Shown piece by piece: positions 23,767 through 30,781 of a stretch of DNA of 64,000 bases. Within the stretch, counting starts at the first letter, position 1; every line of letters begins with the position of its first letter. Position numbers and translations under genes: made by a program. The stretch is from Verrucosispora sp. WMMD573 (GTDB lineage: Bacteria; Actinomycetota; Actinomycetes; Mycobacteriales; Micromonosporaceae). Location: NCBI RefSeq assembly GCF_027497175.1, contig NZ_CP114901.1, forward strand, positions 4,526,001-4,590,000. The letters are read 5' to 3'. The notes under the pieces are model-generated. The model made no database searches and was not told where the DNA came from. It worked only from the letters and a program-made list of their open reading frames with translations.

Positions 23767-25143
23767 ATGCCGTCGCGGCAGGATCAGCTGCACTCGTACC
23801 AGTTCACTGTCCAGCGGACGGTGGCCGCGCTGGTGACGCGAGAGACCGATCCGGCGCAGTCCCCGATGCGCCGGCTCGCCGGAGCCGGGATGGCCGGCGT
23901 CCTGGTGGCGGTCATCGGGTTGGGGGCCGCCGCGCTGTACGGCCTCTTCACCGGCGGCGGCGTGAAGTGGCGCGACGCCGGTGTGGTCATCGTGGAAAAG
24001 GAGTCCGGCGCCCGGTTCGTCTACCGGGAGGAAAAGCTGCATCCGGTGCTCAACTACGCCTCCGCGCTGCTCATCATCGGCGCGCAGCGGCCGAAGACCG
24101 TGCTGGTGTCCCGGCGGTCGATCGACGGAGTGCCGAGGGGGTTGCCGTTGGGCATCCGCGACGCTCCCGACTCGCTGCCCCCGGCGGCCCGGCTGGCCAC
24201 CGCACCGTGGTCGGTCTGTTCGGTGCCCCCGACCGAGCCCGCAGCGGCGGCACGCTCGGTGCTGCTGGTGGGCACCGGCGGCACCGGCGGCCAGCCGCTG
24301 GGCCGGGACGCGTTGCTGCTGCGTGCTCCCGACGGCCGGCTGCACCTGCTATGGCAGCAGCAGCGACACCTGATCCGGGACACCGACCGGGTGCTGGCCG
24401 CGCTGGTGACCACCCGTTCCCGGTCCGTCCCGGTGGCCGCCGCGCTGCTCAACTCGGTGCCGGCCGGTCTCGACCTGGCCCCACCGGAACCGCCCGACCT
24501 GGGTCGGCGATCCACCCTGGTCGCCGGCGCCCGAATCGGTGACGTCCTGGTGGTGAGCAACTCCGGCGGCGGGCGGCAGTACGCAGTGGTGCTGCGTGAC
24601 GGGCTCGCCGGCATCACCGAGCTACAGGCCGGTCTGCTGCTCGCCCGCACCGGTCAGCGGGAGCCGGAGCAGATCAGCCTCGGCCGGTTCGCCGCCCTGC
24701 CCCAGGTGCCAGACCTCGTCCCCGCCGGTCCCGACGCGCCGCCGGTTGCTCCGCCCCGGCTGGCCACGCCGGAGCCGGCCACGATCTGCGTACGGGTGGG
24801 TGATGACACCGGCGCGGTGGAGGTGCGGCGGGGTGTGGAACTGCCGACGCTGGCCTCCGGCCCCGAACAGCCGGCCGAGTCGACGACCGCGGACCAGGTG
24901 GTGGTGGAGCCGGGGCGGGGCGCGCTCGTCGAATCGGTCGCCATGCCGGGTGCCACCGGCGGCGCGATCTCCGTGGTGACCGACCTCGGCCGCCGGTACG
25001 CGCTCGCCGGCCCCGAGGTGACCGGCATGCTCGGCTACGCGGACGTGCGACCCGTCCGGCTGCCCGCCGGCGTGGTCAGCCTCGTACCCGCCGGCGCGCC
25101 GCTCGACCCGGGCGTGGCCCGTCAGCGCGCCACCCCCGCCTGA
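23767..25143 (+). CDS. eccB: Type VII secretion protein EccB
   Basis: A 458-residue ESX core component. The N-terminus M-P-S-R-Q-D-Q-L-H-S-Y-Q-F-T-V-Q-R is diagnostic, followed by one transmembrane helix at about residues 39-61 and a long extracytoplasmic part containing W-K-D/R-A-G-V-V-I-V-E-K-E-S-G-A-R-F-V-Y and two Cys (C-S-V-P and I-C-V-R-V) as in the mycobacterial repeat-domain fold. EccB anchors the secretion complex on the outer face. The ATG at 23767 has GGAGGGGAA just upstream. Strikingly, no EccC, EccD, EccE, MycP or WXG100 gene is adjacent, so this is an orphan copy. Confidence 0.92.
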   Translation: MPSRQDQLHSYQFTVQRTVAALVTRETDPAQSPMRRLAGAGMAGVLVAVIGLGAAALYGLFTGGGVKWRDAGVVIVEKESGARFVYREEKLHPVLNYASALLIIGAQRPKTVLVSRRSIDGVPRGLPLGIRDAPDSLPPAARLATAPWSVCSVPPTEPAAAARSVLLVGTGGTGGQPLGRDALLLRAPDGRLHLLWQQQRHLIRDTDRVLAALVTTRSRSVPVAAALLNSVPAGLDLAPPEPPDLGRRSTLVAGARIGDVLVVSNSGGGRQYAVVLRDGLAGITELQAGLLLARTGQREPEQISLGRFAALPQVPDLVPAGPDAPPVAPPRLATPEPATICVRVGDDTGAVEVRRGVELPTLASGPEQPAESTTADQVVVEPGRGALVESVAMPGATGGAISVVTDLGRRYALAGPEVTGMLGYADVRPVRLPAGVVSLVPAGAPLDPGVARQRATPA

Positions 25144-25263
25144 CGTGCTCGGACACCCGCCCCGGAAGTGGTAGGAAATTTCTTGGCGTGGGTTGTCGAA
25201 TCCGGAGACTCTCGCTCGTCGCACTGACGACGGCACGTCAGACCGACCTCAAGGAGCAACCAG

Positions 25264-25839
25264 ATGCGTACCCTGATCGCCACCGCGTTCGTCTCGCTCG
25301 ACGGCGTCATCGAGGCCCCCGGCGGAGAACCGGGCTACCGCAACTCGGGCTGGACCTTCAACGACATCGCGTTCGACGAGGCGGCCTACGAGATCAAGGG
25401 CCGTGAGCAGGACGAGGCCACCGCGATGATGCTGGGCCGGGTCAGCTACCAGGCGTTCGCGCCGGTGTGGCCGAAGATGACCGAGGAGTTCGCCGGCTAC
25501 AACGCGATGCCGAAGTACGTCGTGTCGACAAGCCTGAAGGAGCAGGACCTGGTGTCCAACTGGGGGGAGATCGTCATTCTCCGGTCGCTGGACGACGTCG
25601 CCGCGCTCAAGCAGACCGAGGGCGGCCCGATCAGCATCCACGGCAGCGCCACGCTGAACCGCAACCTATCCGACGCCGGCCTGATCGACCGCTACCACCT
25701 GCTGGTCTTTCCGGTGCTGCTCGGTGCGGGCAAGCGGCTCTTCAGCGACACCGACCGGGACAAGCAGAACCTCAAGCTCGTCGAGAGCGAGTCCTACGCC
25801 AACGGCATCCAGAAGCTGGTCTACGACATCGCCCGTTGA
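25264..25839 (+). CDS. Dihydrofolate-reductase-like (RibD C-terminal domain) protein
   Basis: A 191-residue single-domain protein of the RibD-C/DHFR-like fold: I-A-T-A-F-V-S-L-D-G-V-I at the start, M-M-L-G-R-V-S-Y near residue 58, and S-I-H-G-S-A-T-L-N-R-N-L and F-P-V-L-L-G-A-G-K-R-L-F towards the end. Such stand-alone proteins bind NADPH; their substrates are mostly unknown. The start follows AAGGAG. It is monocistronic with no informative neighbour. Confidence 0.88.
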   Translation: MRTLIATAFVSLDGVIEAPGGEPGYRNSGWTFNDIAFDEAAYEIKGREQDEATAMMLGRVSYQAFAPVWPKMTEEFAGYNAMPKYVVSTSLKEQDLVSNWGEIVILRSLDDVAALKQTEGGPISIHGSATLNRNLSDAGLIDRYHLLVFPVLLGAGKRLFSDTDRDKQNLKLVESESYANGIQKLVYDIAR

Positions 25840-25880
25840 CCAGCCGACCGGCCCGCCGGTGGGACGGTAACCGAGGCGGG

Positions 25881-26120
25881 TCAGCGGCTGGGCACTGACC
25901 GGACGCTCATGGTGATGGCCTCGGCCACCTGCTCAGGCGGCTGCGACGCGTCGACGAGATGAGCGCCGGTCACGGCGGCGAAGGTGGTGAGCGCCCGGGC
26001 AACATGGTCGTGTCGCCACCGGCGGGCGGCGACATCCACCTGGTCGGCATCGATGCGGGCGCGCAACTGCTCCTCGGCTGTTCGTGCACCATGTGGGTCT
26101 CCGGACGGGGCGCGGGTCAC
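25881..26120 (-). CDS. 79-aa remnant resembling the C-terminus of a P-loop kinase
   Basis: A 79-residue protein whose second half (H-L-V-D-A-S-Q-P-P-E-Q-V-A-E-A-I) matches the C-terminal pattern of thymidylate-kinase-like P-loop kinases (D-A-S-Q-P-x-E-x-V). The P-loop, Walker B and lid are absent. Its ATG at 26120 overlaps the stop of the XRE gene (ATGA), so it is still translated with it. It could be a truncated remnant or a reduced protein with a new role. It is the third gene of a tight unit. Confidence 0.6.
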   Translation of the reverse strand: MTRAPSGDPHGARTAEEQLRARIDADQVDVAARRWRHDHVARALTTFAAVTGAHLVDASQPPEQVAEAITMSVRSVPSR

Positions 26121-27301
26121 GGCTGTCGGGTCAGGCCGACGAGTGTGGCGAGCCGGATGACGTCGGTTGGGAAGGTACCCGCGCGAAGCACGGCGGTGAG
26201 CGCGGCGCGTCCGGCAGGCCGCACGCGGGTCTCGGCAGGAGCGATGCGGTCGGCGGTGGTCAGGGCGCGTCCGGCGGCCTGAGGGTCGCCAAGGGCCAGG
26301 TGCGCGCGGGTGATGTCGATCAGGTGACCGGCGCGGTGTTCGGCGGGCAGCCGATGCCAGGCATCGCTGCTGACGGCGAGTTTGTGGGTGGCGATGGCGA
26401 GGCCGTTGTCACCGAGGCCGGTGGCAACCAGGGCGCGGGCGAGGTCGACCACAATCGGCCCGAACCCGCCACCATGGCCGTGCCGGTGGGCGAGGCGGGC
26501 GGCCTGGTCTGTGAGGCTGCCGGCGGTGGTCGCCTCGCCGCAGGTGGCGGCGGCGAGGGCGGCTTCGAGGAGCAGAATGCCGGCGGGGGCGACGTCATCC
26601 GGTCGGCTGGTGGGGGAGGGCGTCGGGTCGAGCCGGTGCAGGGCGGTACGGGTGACGGCCAGCGCCAGCCGGCCGCGCCGCACGGCACGCAGCGCCTGCG
26701 CCAGGCCGACCACCGCAATCGCGGTACGCCGTGGGTCGTCGCCGGCAGCGGTCATCGCGCGGTCGGCGGCCAGCCAGGCCAGGTCGGGTTCACCGAGCTT
26801 GACCAGGACCTGCGCGGTCAGCCGGTACACCCGCACCAGCAGGTCGTCAGTGGACGCCGGCATGCCGACGCCCGAGGCGTGTCGCGCGTCGGCGAGCAGG
26901 TCGGGCAGGATCCGAAGCAGCTGGGGATACTGGGCGTGCCGGTACGCGGCGAGCGCGTATTCGACCTGACGGCCAAGGCCCGCCGGGGTGACGCCGGCGG
27001 TGGCCGGTCCGTAGCGGGTCAGGGCTTCGCGCAGCCGTTCCACGGCGACGCTCATCTCGGTGACCGCCGGCGGCGGGGTGTCCCGGCCGACCAGCACGCC
27101 GGTGGCGACCCCGAGCGCCTCGGCGACCGTCTCGATCACCGACAGCCGGTCGAGCCGGCGGGCACCCCGTTCGATCTTGTCGACCCAGCTTTTCGACTTG
27201 CCGATCCGGTCGGCGAAGACCTGCTGACTCATCCCACGGCGGACCCGGAGCTGCGCGATGCGCCGCCCGATCGGCAACTCCTGCCGGCCACCGCCGGTCA
27301 T
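26117..27301 (-). CDS. XRE-family regulator with TPR-like C-terminal region
   Basis: A 394-residue regulator. Residues about 10-62 are a Cro/C1 helix-turn-helix (I-A-Q-L-R-V-R-R-G-M-S-Q-Q-V-F-A-D-R-I-G-K-S-K-S-W). The rest is helical with repeated Ala/Leu-rich pairs (A-L-A-A-Y-R-H-A-Q-Y, L-V-K-L-G-E-P-D-L-A-W), as in regulators with tetratricopeptide-type sensor domains. I choose ATG 27301 because it overlaps the stop of a 45-aa gene upstream (ATGA); an in-frame GTG at 27355 would lie inside that gene. The signal sensed is unknown. Confidence 0.8.
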   Translation of the reverse strand: MTGGGRQELPIGRRIAQLRVRRGMSQQVFADRIGKSKSWVDKIERGARRLDRLSVIETVAEALGVATGVLVGRDTPPPAVTEMSVAVERLREALTRYGPATAGVTPAGLGRQVEYALAAYRHAQYPQLLRILPDLLADARHASGVGMPASTDDLLVRVYRLTAQVLVKLGEPDLAWLAADRAMTAAGDDPRRTAIAVVGLAQALRAVRRGRLALAVTRTALHRLDPTPSPTSRPDDVAPAGILLLEAALAAATCGEATTAGSLTDQAARLAHRHGHGGGFGPIVVDLARALVATGLGDNGLAIATHKLAVSSDAWHRLPAEHRAGHLIDITRAHLALGDPQAAGRALTTADRIAPAETRVRPAGRAALTAVLRAGTFPTDVIRLATLVGLTRQP

Positions 27302-27435
27302 CGCCGCGCCGCCGGACCGATCGCCTCGGTGGACGCTCCGCAGCGCGGACACCACCGCGCCTTCACCTTGAACGCGAACAGCCCGGCGAGAAACCCCAGC
27401 AGTACGCCGCCGAGCACCATCATCGCCACTCTCAT
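27298..27435 (-). CDS. 45-aa membrane protein with a CPRC zinc-type motif
   Basis: A 45-residue protein: one hydrophobic helix (residues 2-22, M-R-V-A-M-M-V-L-G-G-V-L-L-G-F-L) then K-V-K-A-R-W-C-P-R-C-G-A-S-T and a short tail. The C-x2-C-G knuckle suggests a metal site facing the cytoplasm, though one knuckle alone supplies only two ligands. Evidence that it is real: its TGA overlaps the ATG of the XRE regulator, which in turn overlaps a third gene. No ribosome site is seen. Function unknown. Confidence 0.6.
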   Translation of the reverse strand: MRVAMMVLGGVLLGFLAGLFAFKVKARWCPRCGASTEAIGPAARR

Positions 27436-27576
27436 GTGGTCAGTTCAGCCGATCGCGACAGTCATCTGAGGAGGTGCGTGGGGGTGCCTACCGGTGCGGA
27501 CCGGTGGCGAGGGCGCTTTCGTCCGCACCCCTCCGTTACTCTCCGTGTGACGACCGTCGCAGGTGAGGGGTGAGGT

Positions 27577-28944
27577 GTGGTATCCAGCGGAGAGGCGATC
27601 ACCCGGCTGCTGGCCGAGGTGGGCTGGCAGCCCGAACAACTCGCCCGACGTCTGAATGAGTGCGCCGAACGGCATGGCCGCACGGAGCGGTTGCATGTCA
27701 AGACTCCGTACAAATGGAAGAAGGGCGACGCGCCTCGTAACCCCTGGCCCTCGCTGACCGCCGCCCTGCTGTCCGAGCAGTTGCAACGGACGATCACTCG
27801 CGATGAGCTGGGCTGGCCCGATGACGGTTTCGAGGCCGTACCCGCCTCGGCCGGTCTGGAACTGCCCTGGTGCCCAGCCGGGGCCTTGCGGGCCGCCGAG
27901 GTGGTGAACGAACCTGAGGGGATGATGCACCGACGGATGTTTCTCACTCTGCTCGGTTCCGCACTGACCTCACCTGCGCACGAATGGCTGATCTCCCAAC
28001 CTCCGCGAGCAGTGGCGTCGTCCAGAGGCCGACCGATCTCCGGCGAGGTTGTCGACCACCTGGACACGGTGACCGCCAGCCTCCGTCGCATGGACGATCA
28101 TCTCGGCAGCGGCCAGACCCTCGGCATGGTCCGCCAGCAGCTGAGCACGGTGGTCGATGTGCTGCGCGATCGCAGCTACACCGACAGCGTCGGCCGACGC
28201 CTCCACTCCACCGCGGGGGAACTGCTGCGGCTTGCTGGTTGGCTCTCGTTCGACGGTGGCCATCACAGCCAGGCCCAGCGATTCTGGATCGCCGGGCTCT
28301 ACCAGGCCCATACGGCCGGCGACCGCGGCCTCGGGGCAAACATCCTCGGGTTCATGTCCTGCCAGGCCAAAGACCTCGGTCAACTCCGTCAGGCCATCAC
28401 TCTTGCCGAGACCGCGCGAGCGAGCTATCCGCAATCGAGCCCGAAGGTGTCGACGATTCTCGACCTGAGGGCTGCGGAGGCGTACGCCAACAACCAGTCG
28501 GTGACCGACACCCGTCGGGCGCTCGACAGCGCCTTCGACCGGTTGACGGACAGCCCACCGGAGTACGGCGACCCGGACTGGTCCTACTGGATCAACGAGG
28601 CGCAGGCTCACGCGCAGGCTGGATACTGCTACGTCAAACTCGAACACTGGTCCCGTGCACGGGAGCACCTGCGAGCAGCGCTGCGGCTACAGAGCAGCGA
28701 GTACAGCCGGGAAGCTGCCCTGCGCAACGCTTTGCTCGCCACCACCTACGTGCGGCAGGTGCAGCCCGACCTCGACAAGGCACTTGCTCTTGGCGAGCGG
28801 GCCGTCCAAACGCTCACGGGTCAGGTCACCTCCGCCAGGTGCACCAAACACGTACGCAATCTGGTCGGCGCCCTCACTCCCTATCGTCGTACCCCCGCCG
28901 TCCGTCGCTTCTGCCTGGACGCCAGGCAACTCATCTCCGCGTGA
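27577..28944 (+). CDS. Large helical regulator-like protein with TPR-type repeats
   Basis: A 455-residue protein. Residues 5-85 (I-T-R-L-L-A-E-V-G-W-Q-P-E-Q-L-A-R-R-L-N, then H-V-K-T-P-Y-K-W-K-K-G-D) look like a helix-turn-helix region found in Streptomyces regulators of development and antibiotic production such as NsdA. The C-terminal two-thirds has tetratricopeptide-like helices (A-Q-A-H-A-Q-A-G-Y-C-Y-V-K-L-E-H-W-S-R-A). GTG 27577 follows GGGGTGAG. Its base composition is slightly less G+C-rich than its neighbours. It is monocistronic and ends at a strong terminator; target genes cannot be inferred. Confidence 0.78.
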   Translation: MVSSGEAITRLLAEVGWQPEQLARRLNECAERHGRTERLHVKTPYKWKKGDAPRNPWPSLTAALLSEQLQRTITRDELGWPDDGFEAVPASAGLELPWCPAGALRAAEVVNEPEGMMHRRMFLTLLGSALTSPAHEWLISQPPRAVASSRGRPISGEVVDHLDTVTASLRRMDDHLGSGQTLGMVRQQLSTVVDVLRDRSYTDSVGRRLHSTAGELLRLAGWLSFDGGHHSQAQRFWIAGLYQAHTAGDRGLGANILGFMSCQAKDLGQLRQAITLAETARASYPQSSPKVSTILDLRAAEAYANNQSVTDTRRALDSAFDRLTDSPPEYGDPDWSYWINEAQAHAQAGYCYVKLEHWSRAREHLRAALRLQSSEYSREAALRNALLATTYVRQVQPDLDKALALGERAVQTLTGQVTSARCTKHVRNLVGALTPYRRTPAVRRFCLDARQLISA

Positions 28945-28990
28945 GGCGGCAGCGAAACCTGCTGAGCTCCGCGACCTGTCAACGTGCGAT

Positions 28991-29034
28991 TCTTGGTCCG
29001 AAATCGCCCATCAGTGGGCAGGATCGGACCAAGA
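28991..29034 (+). terminator. Nested hairpin after the TPR regulator gene
   Basis: Outer arms TCTTGGTCCG (28991-29000) and CGGACCAAGA (29025-29034) pair perfectly; inside, GCCCA (29006) and TGGGC (29015) form a second stem. It separates the regulator from the convergent four-gene cassette. Confidence 0.75.
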
Positions 29035-29064
29035 TCCCTCGCAGAGACGCCCCGCGCGGTAGGT

Positions 29065-29538
29065 CTACATGTACTCTGCCGCGACTTCCTTCGCCTCTGC
29101 CACGAACTCGTCGAGCTCTGCGGGCGTCAGCCGCCGCTCAAGCAGAAGCTGTCCGAGGACGAAGACCTCGGCCGCGAGCATGGTCTCGGCGGGGATGTTG
29201 TCGATCAGCTCCGGTTCGCCGAGGGCGGCGCGGATCAGACCCTCCATCTCCAGGGCCGGCAGTGTGTCCCCGTCCGGATAGCGGGCCCGGGTCACGGACA
29301 CCCAGGCGGCCACATCGCTGGGAGTGGCCTCGGTAGAAAAGTGCCGATGGACGGCGAGGGTGAATGCCGCTCCGATGACCTGGAGGCCGCCGACCCAGCC
29401 ACCCCGGCCGATCTCGGCGACGAGAGCCTCGGCGGCATCCCAGTCAGCTCGGGCCAACGCCCGGATCAGATCGCTCAGCGCCTGGACTGTCAACGCTTCA
29501 ACCTCGCTATCGTCTTGCCGATCGTCCTCGCGAACCAT
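29065..29538 (-). CDS. Uncharacterised acidic protein, 157 aa (cassette gene 4)
   Basis: A 157-residue, mostly helical acidic protein with no recognised family. It begins with D/E-rich residues and contains L-I-R-A-L-A-R-A-D-W-D-A-A-E-A-L-V-A-E-I-G and a C-terminal helix E-F-V-A-E-A-K-E-V-A-A-E. Its start lies 49 bp inside the end of the 218-aa gene, so it is the last member of a tightly packed unit. The overall shape (small, acidic, single helical domain at the end of a cassette) would suit a partner or immunity-like protein, but nothing in the sequence proves that. Confidence 0.7.
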   Translation of the reverse strand: MVREDDRQDDSEVEALTVQALSDLIRALARADWDAAEALVAEIGRGGWVGGLQVIGAAFTLAVHRHFSTEATPSDVAAWVSVTRARYPDGDTLPALEMEGLIRAALGEPELIDNIPAETMLAAEVFVLGQLLLERRLTPAELDEFVAEAKEVAAEYM

Positions 29539-30146
29539 CGCGCGCCCACGCCTACCAGCAGGCCGACTATCACAAGATTCCCGGCGGCCTCTGCGCTGTC
29601 AATCTTCGGTCGTGCTGGTTGGTTGCGGATCGTGAGGACATTGGTCCCGGTGGAGTGCGTCCCGTCGGAGCCCTTGGGGCCCCGGAGCAACTTGACCATT
29701 TGCTGTGCGGCGTCCGTCGCGTTGGCGGCGTTGTCCTGTAGCTCGTCCGCCTTCCGTACGGACCGGTTCAGGACTCCCCGCATCCGTTGGCGGCCGAGGT
29801 CGCGGCGGTCGCTGTCAAACAGGAGGTCTTCGCCGGAGGGTGGGCCGGACGTGGCGGTTGTCGTCTGCGGCACCGACCCGGGGGCGATGGCGTTCAGGTA
29901 CGCGGTGACATTCCGGGCGGCCTCGCTGCTCAGCCGGGCGAGCCGGTGGGCCTTGTCGACACCGGTGCGGCTGTGGCTCACCGCCGCGCGGATGCTCGGA
30001 TGGTCGGAGCCCTTGCCGGCCGTCGCGTAACGGGTGTTCGCCCCGGCCACGTCCGTGGCGGCGCGGGTCGCCTGCACCGCGAGGCCGTCCAGTTGGTCCA
30101 CTGCGGATCTGAGCTGGGCGATGACCTGAGCGAGCAGGCCGCTCAT
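29490..30146 (-). CDS. Helical protein with C-terminal membrane segment, 218 aa (cassette gene 3)
   Basis: A 218-residue protein of unknown family. Its first 90 residues resemble the 87-aa cassette protein: both have G-x-x-H-P-S/A-I-x-x-A followed by a helix and A-A-R-N/Q near Y-L/I-N/S-I. The middle is basic and polar; residues about 188-205 (A-G-N-L-V-I-V-G-L-L-V-G-V-G-A-R-W-F) form a probable transmembrane helix, with a basic end K-T-I-A-R-L-K-R. The ATG at 30146 overlaps the stop of gene 2 (ATGA). It reads as a membrane-tethered version of the small paralogues. Confidence 0.72.
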   Translation of the reverse strand: MSGLLAQVIAQLRSAVDQLDGLAVQATRAATDVAGANTRYATAGKGSDHPSIRAAVSHSRTGVDKAHRLARLSSEAARNVTAYLNAIAPGSVPQTTTATSGPPSGEDLLFDSDRRDLGRQRMRGVLNRSVRKADELQDNAANATDAAQQMVKLLRGPKGSDGTHSTGTNVLTIRNQPARPKIDSAEAAGNLVIVGLLVGVGARWFARTIGKTIARLKR

Positions 30147-30403
30147 CCCAGCAGCTTCCGGTATGCGCTGCCGTTCTCCCGGGCCGCGCCGATGACTCGC
30201 AGGATCAACGCGACCTCGCGGATGGCGTCCGCGATCGCTGTACGGGCCTGTTCCGCCTCGGCCCGTCGGCTGTCGTGCAGGGTGGCGAGCACCAGCCCGG
30301 ATACCTCGTCCAGGGCCGCGCCGACGCCTTCGATCGTGGCCCTGCCCTGGTCGAGCAGGTGGTTCGCCTCATCGAGGGCGGCCTTGACCTCGCCGATGCT
30401 CAT
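30143..30403 (-). CDS. Small helical protein, 86 aa (cassette gene 2)
   Basis: An 86-residue all-helical protein starting M-S-I-G-E-V-K-A-A-L-D-E-A and ending K-L-L-G. It is paralogous to the 87-aa protein encoded just upstream (M-A-S-I-E-Q-V-K-A-E-L ... S-I-L-G). Length and helical hairpin character recall WXG100-type proteins, but there is no W-x-G turn. Three bases separate it from gene 1, and its stop overlaps gene 3. No signal peptide. Function unknown. Confidence 0.72.
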   Translation of the reverse strand: MSIGEVKAALDEANHLLDQGRATIEGVGAALDEVSGLVLATLHDSRRAEAEQARTAIADAIREVALILRVIGAARENGSAYRKLLG

Positions 30404-30406
30404 AGG

Positions 30407-30670
30407 TCACCCGAGGATGCTGATGTACTGTCGAGCCGCCTGGGTGCTGCCCTGGAGCACCGTCGCCGCCTCGACCAGCCGCTGCTTGCTCTGCTCAGCC
30501 CGGTTGATCGCCTCCGCGATGGCGGGATGACCGGTGCCGGCCGCGACCGCGCGTAGCCGAGAGATCACCTGTTCGGTGCCGTCGATGGCGGACCGGATCT
30601 GGTTCGTCGTCGCGTTGCACTGCTCGGCTGCCTGGGCGAGCTCGGCCTTCACTTGCTCGATGCTGGCCAT
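30407..30670 (-). CDS. Small helical protein, 87 aa (cassette gene 1)
   Basis: An 87-residue helical protein with heptad-like Ala/Gln/Glu pattern (V-K-A-E-L-A-Q-A-A-E-Q-C-N-A-T-T-N-Q) and the motif G-T-G-H-P-A-I-A-E-A-I. It resembles gene 2 over its length and the first 90 residues of gene 3. The ATG at 30670 follows GAAGGA and matches the start of gene 2. An in-frame ATG at 30742 with GGAGGA at 6-nt spacing would add 24 residues. A hairpin (30753-30766) partly covers that upstream ribosome site. Confidence 0.72.
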   Translation of the reverse strand: MASIEQVKAELAQAAEQCNATTNQIRSAIDGTEQVISRLRAVAAGTGHPAIAEAINRAEQSKQRLVEAATVLQGSTQAARQYISILG

Positions 30671-30728
30671 GCCGTCCTTCCGGTCCACCGTACGGGTTGC
30701 TGGTCGGTCACGTTTCGTGGCGAGGCAG

Positions 30729-30734
30729 ACACTA
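30729..30734 (-). promoter_or_regulatory. Candidate -10 for the helical-protein cassette
   Basis: TAGTGT on the minus strand, 59 nt before the ATG at 30670. If used, the cassette has its own promoter and the longer start at 30742 would not be transcribed from it. Confidence 0.35.
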
Positions 30735-30781
30735 TCCAACATGAATCGTCCTCCGCAGCCCTGCGGCCGGGCGGGACGGGC

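Noticed and set aside
30671..30742. Longer start for cassette gene 1
   Set aside because: Although GGAGGA precedes the ATG at 30742, the paralogue and the second ribosome site favour 30670; kept only as an alternative.
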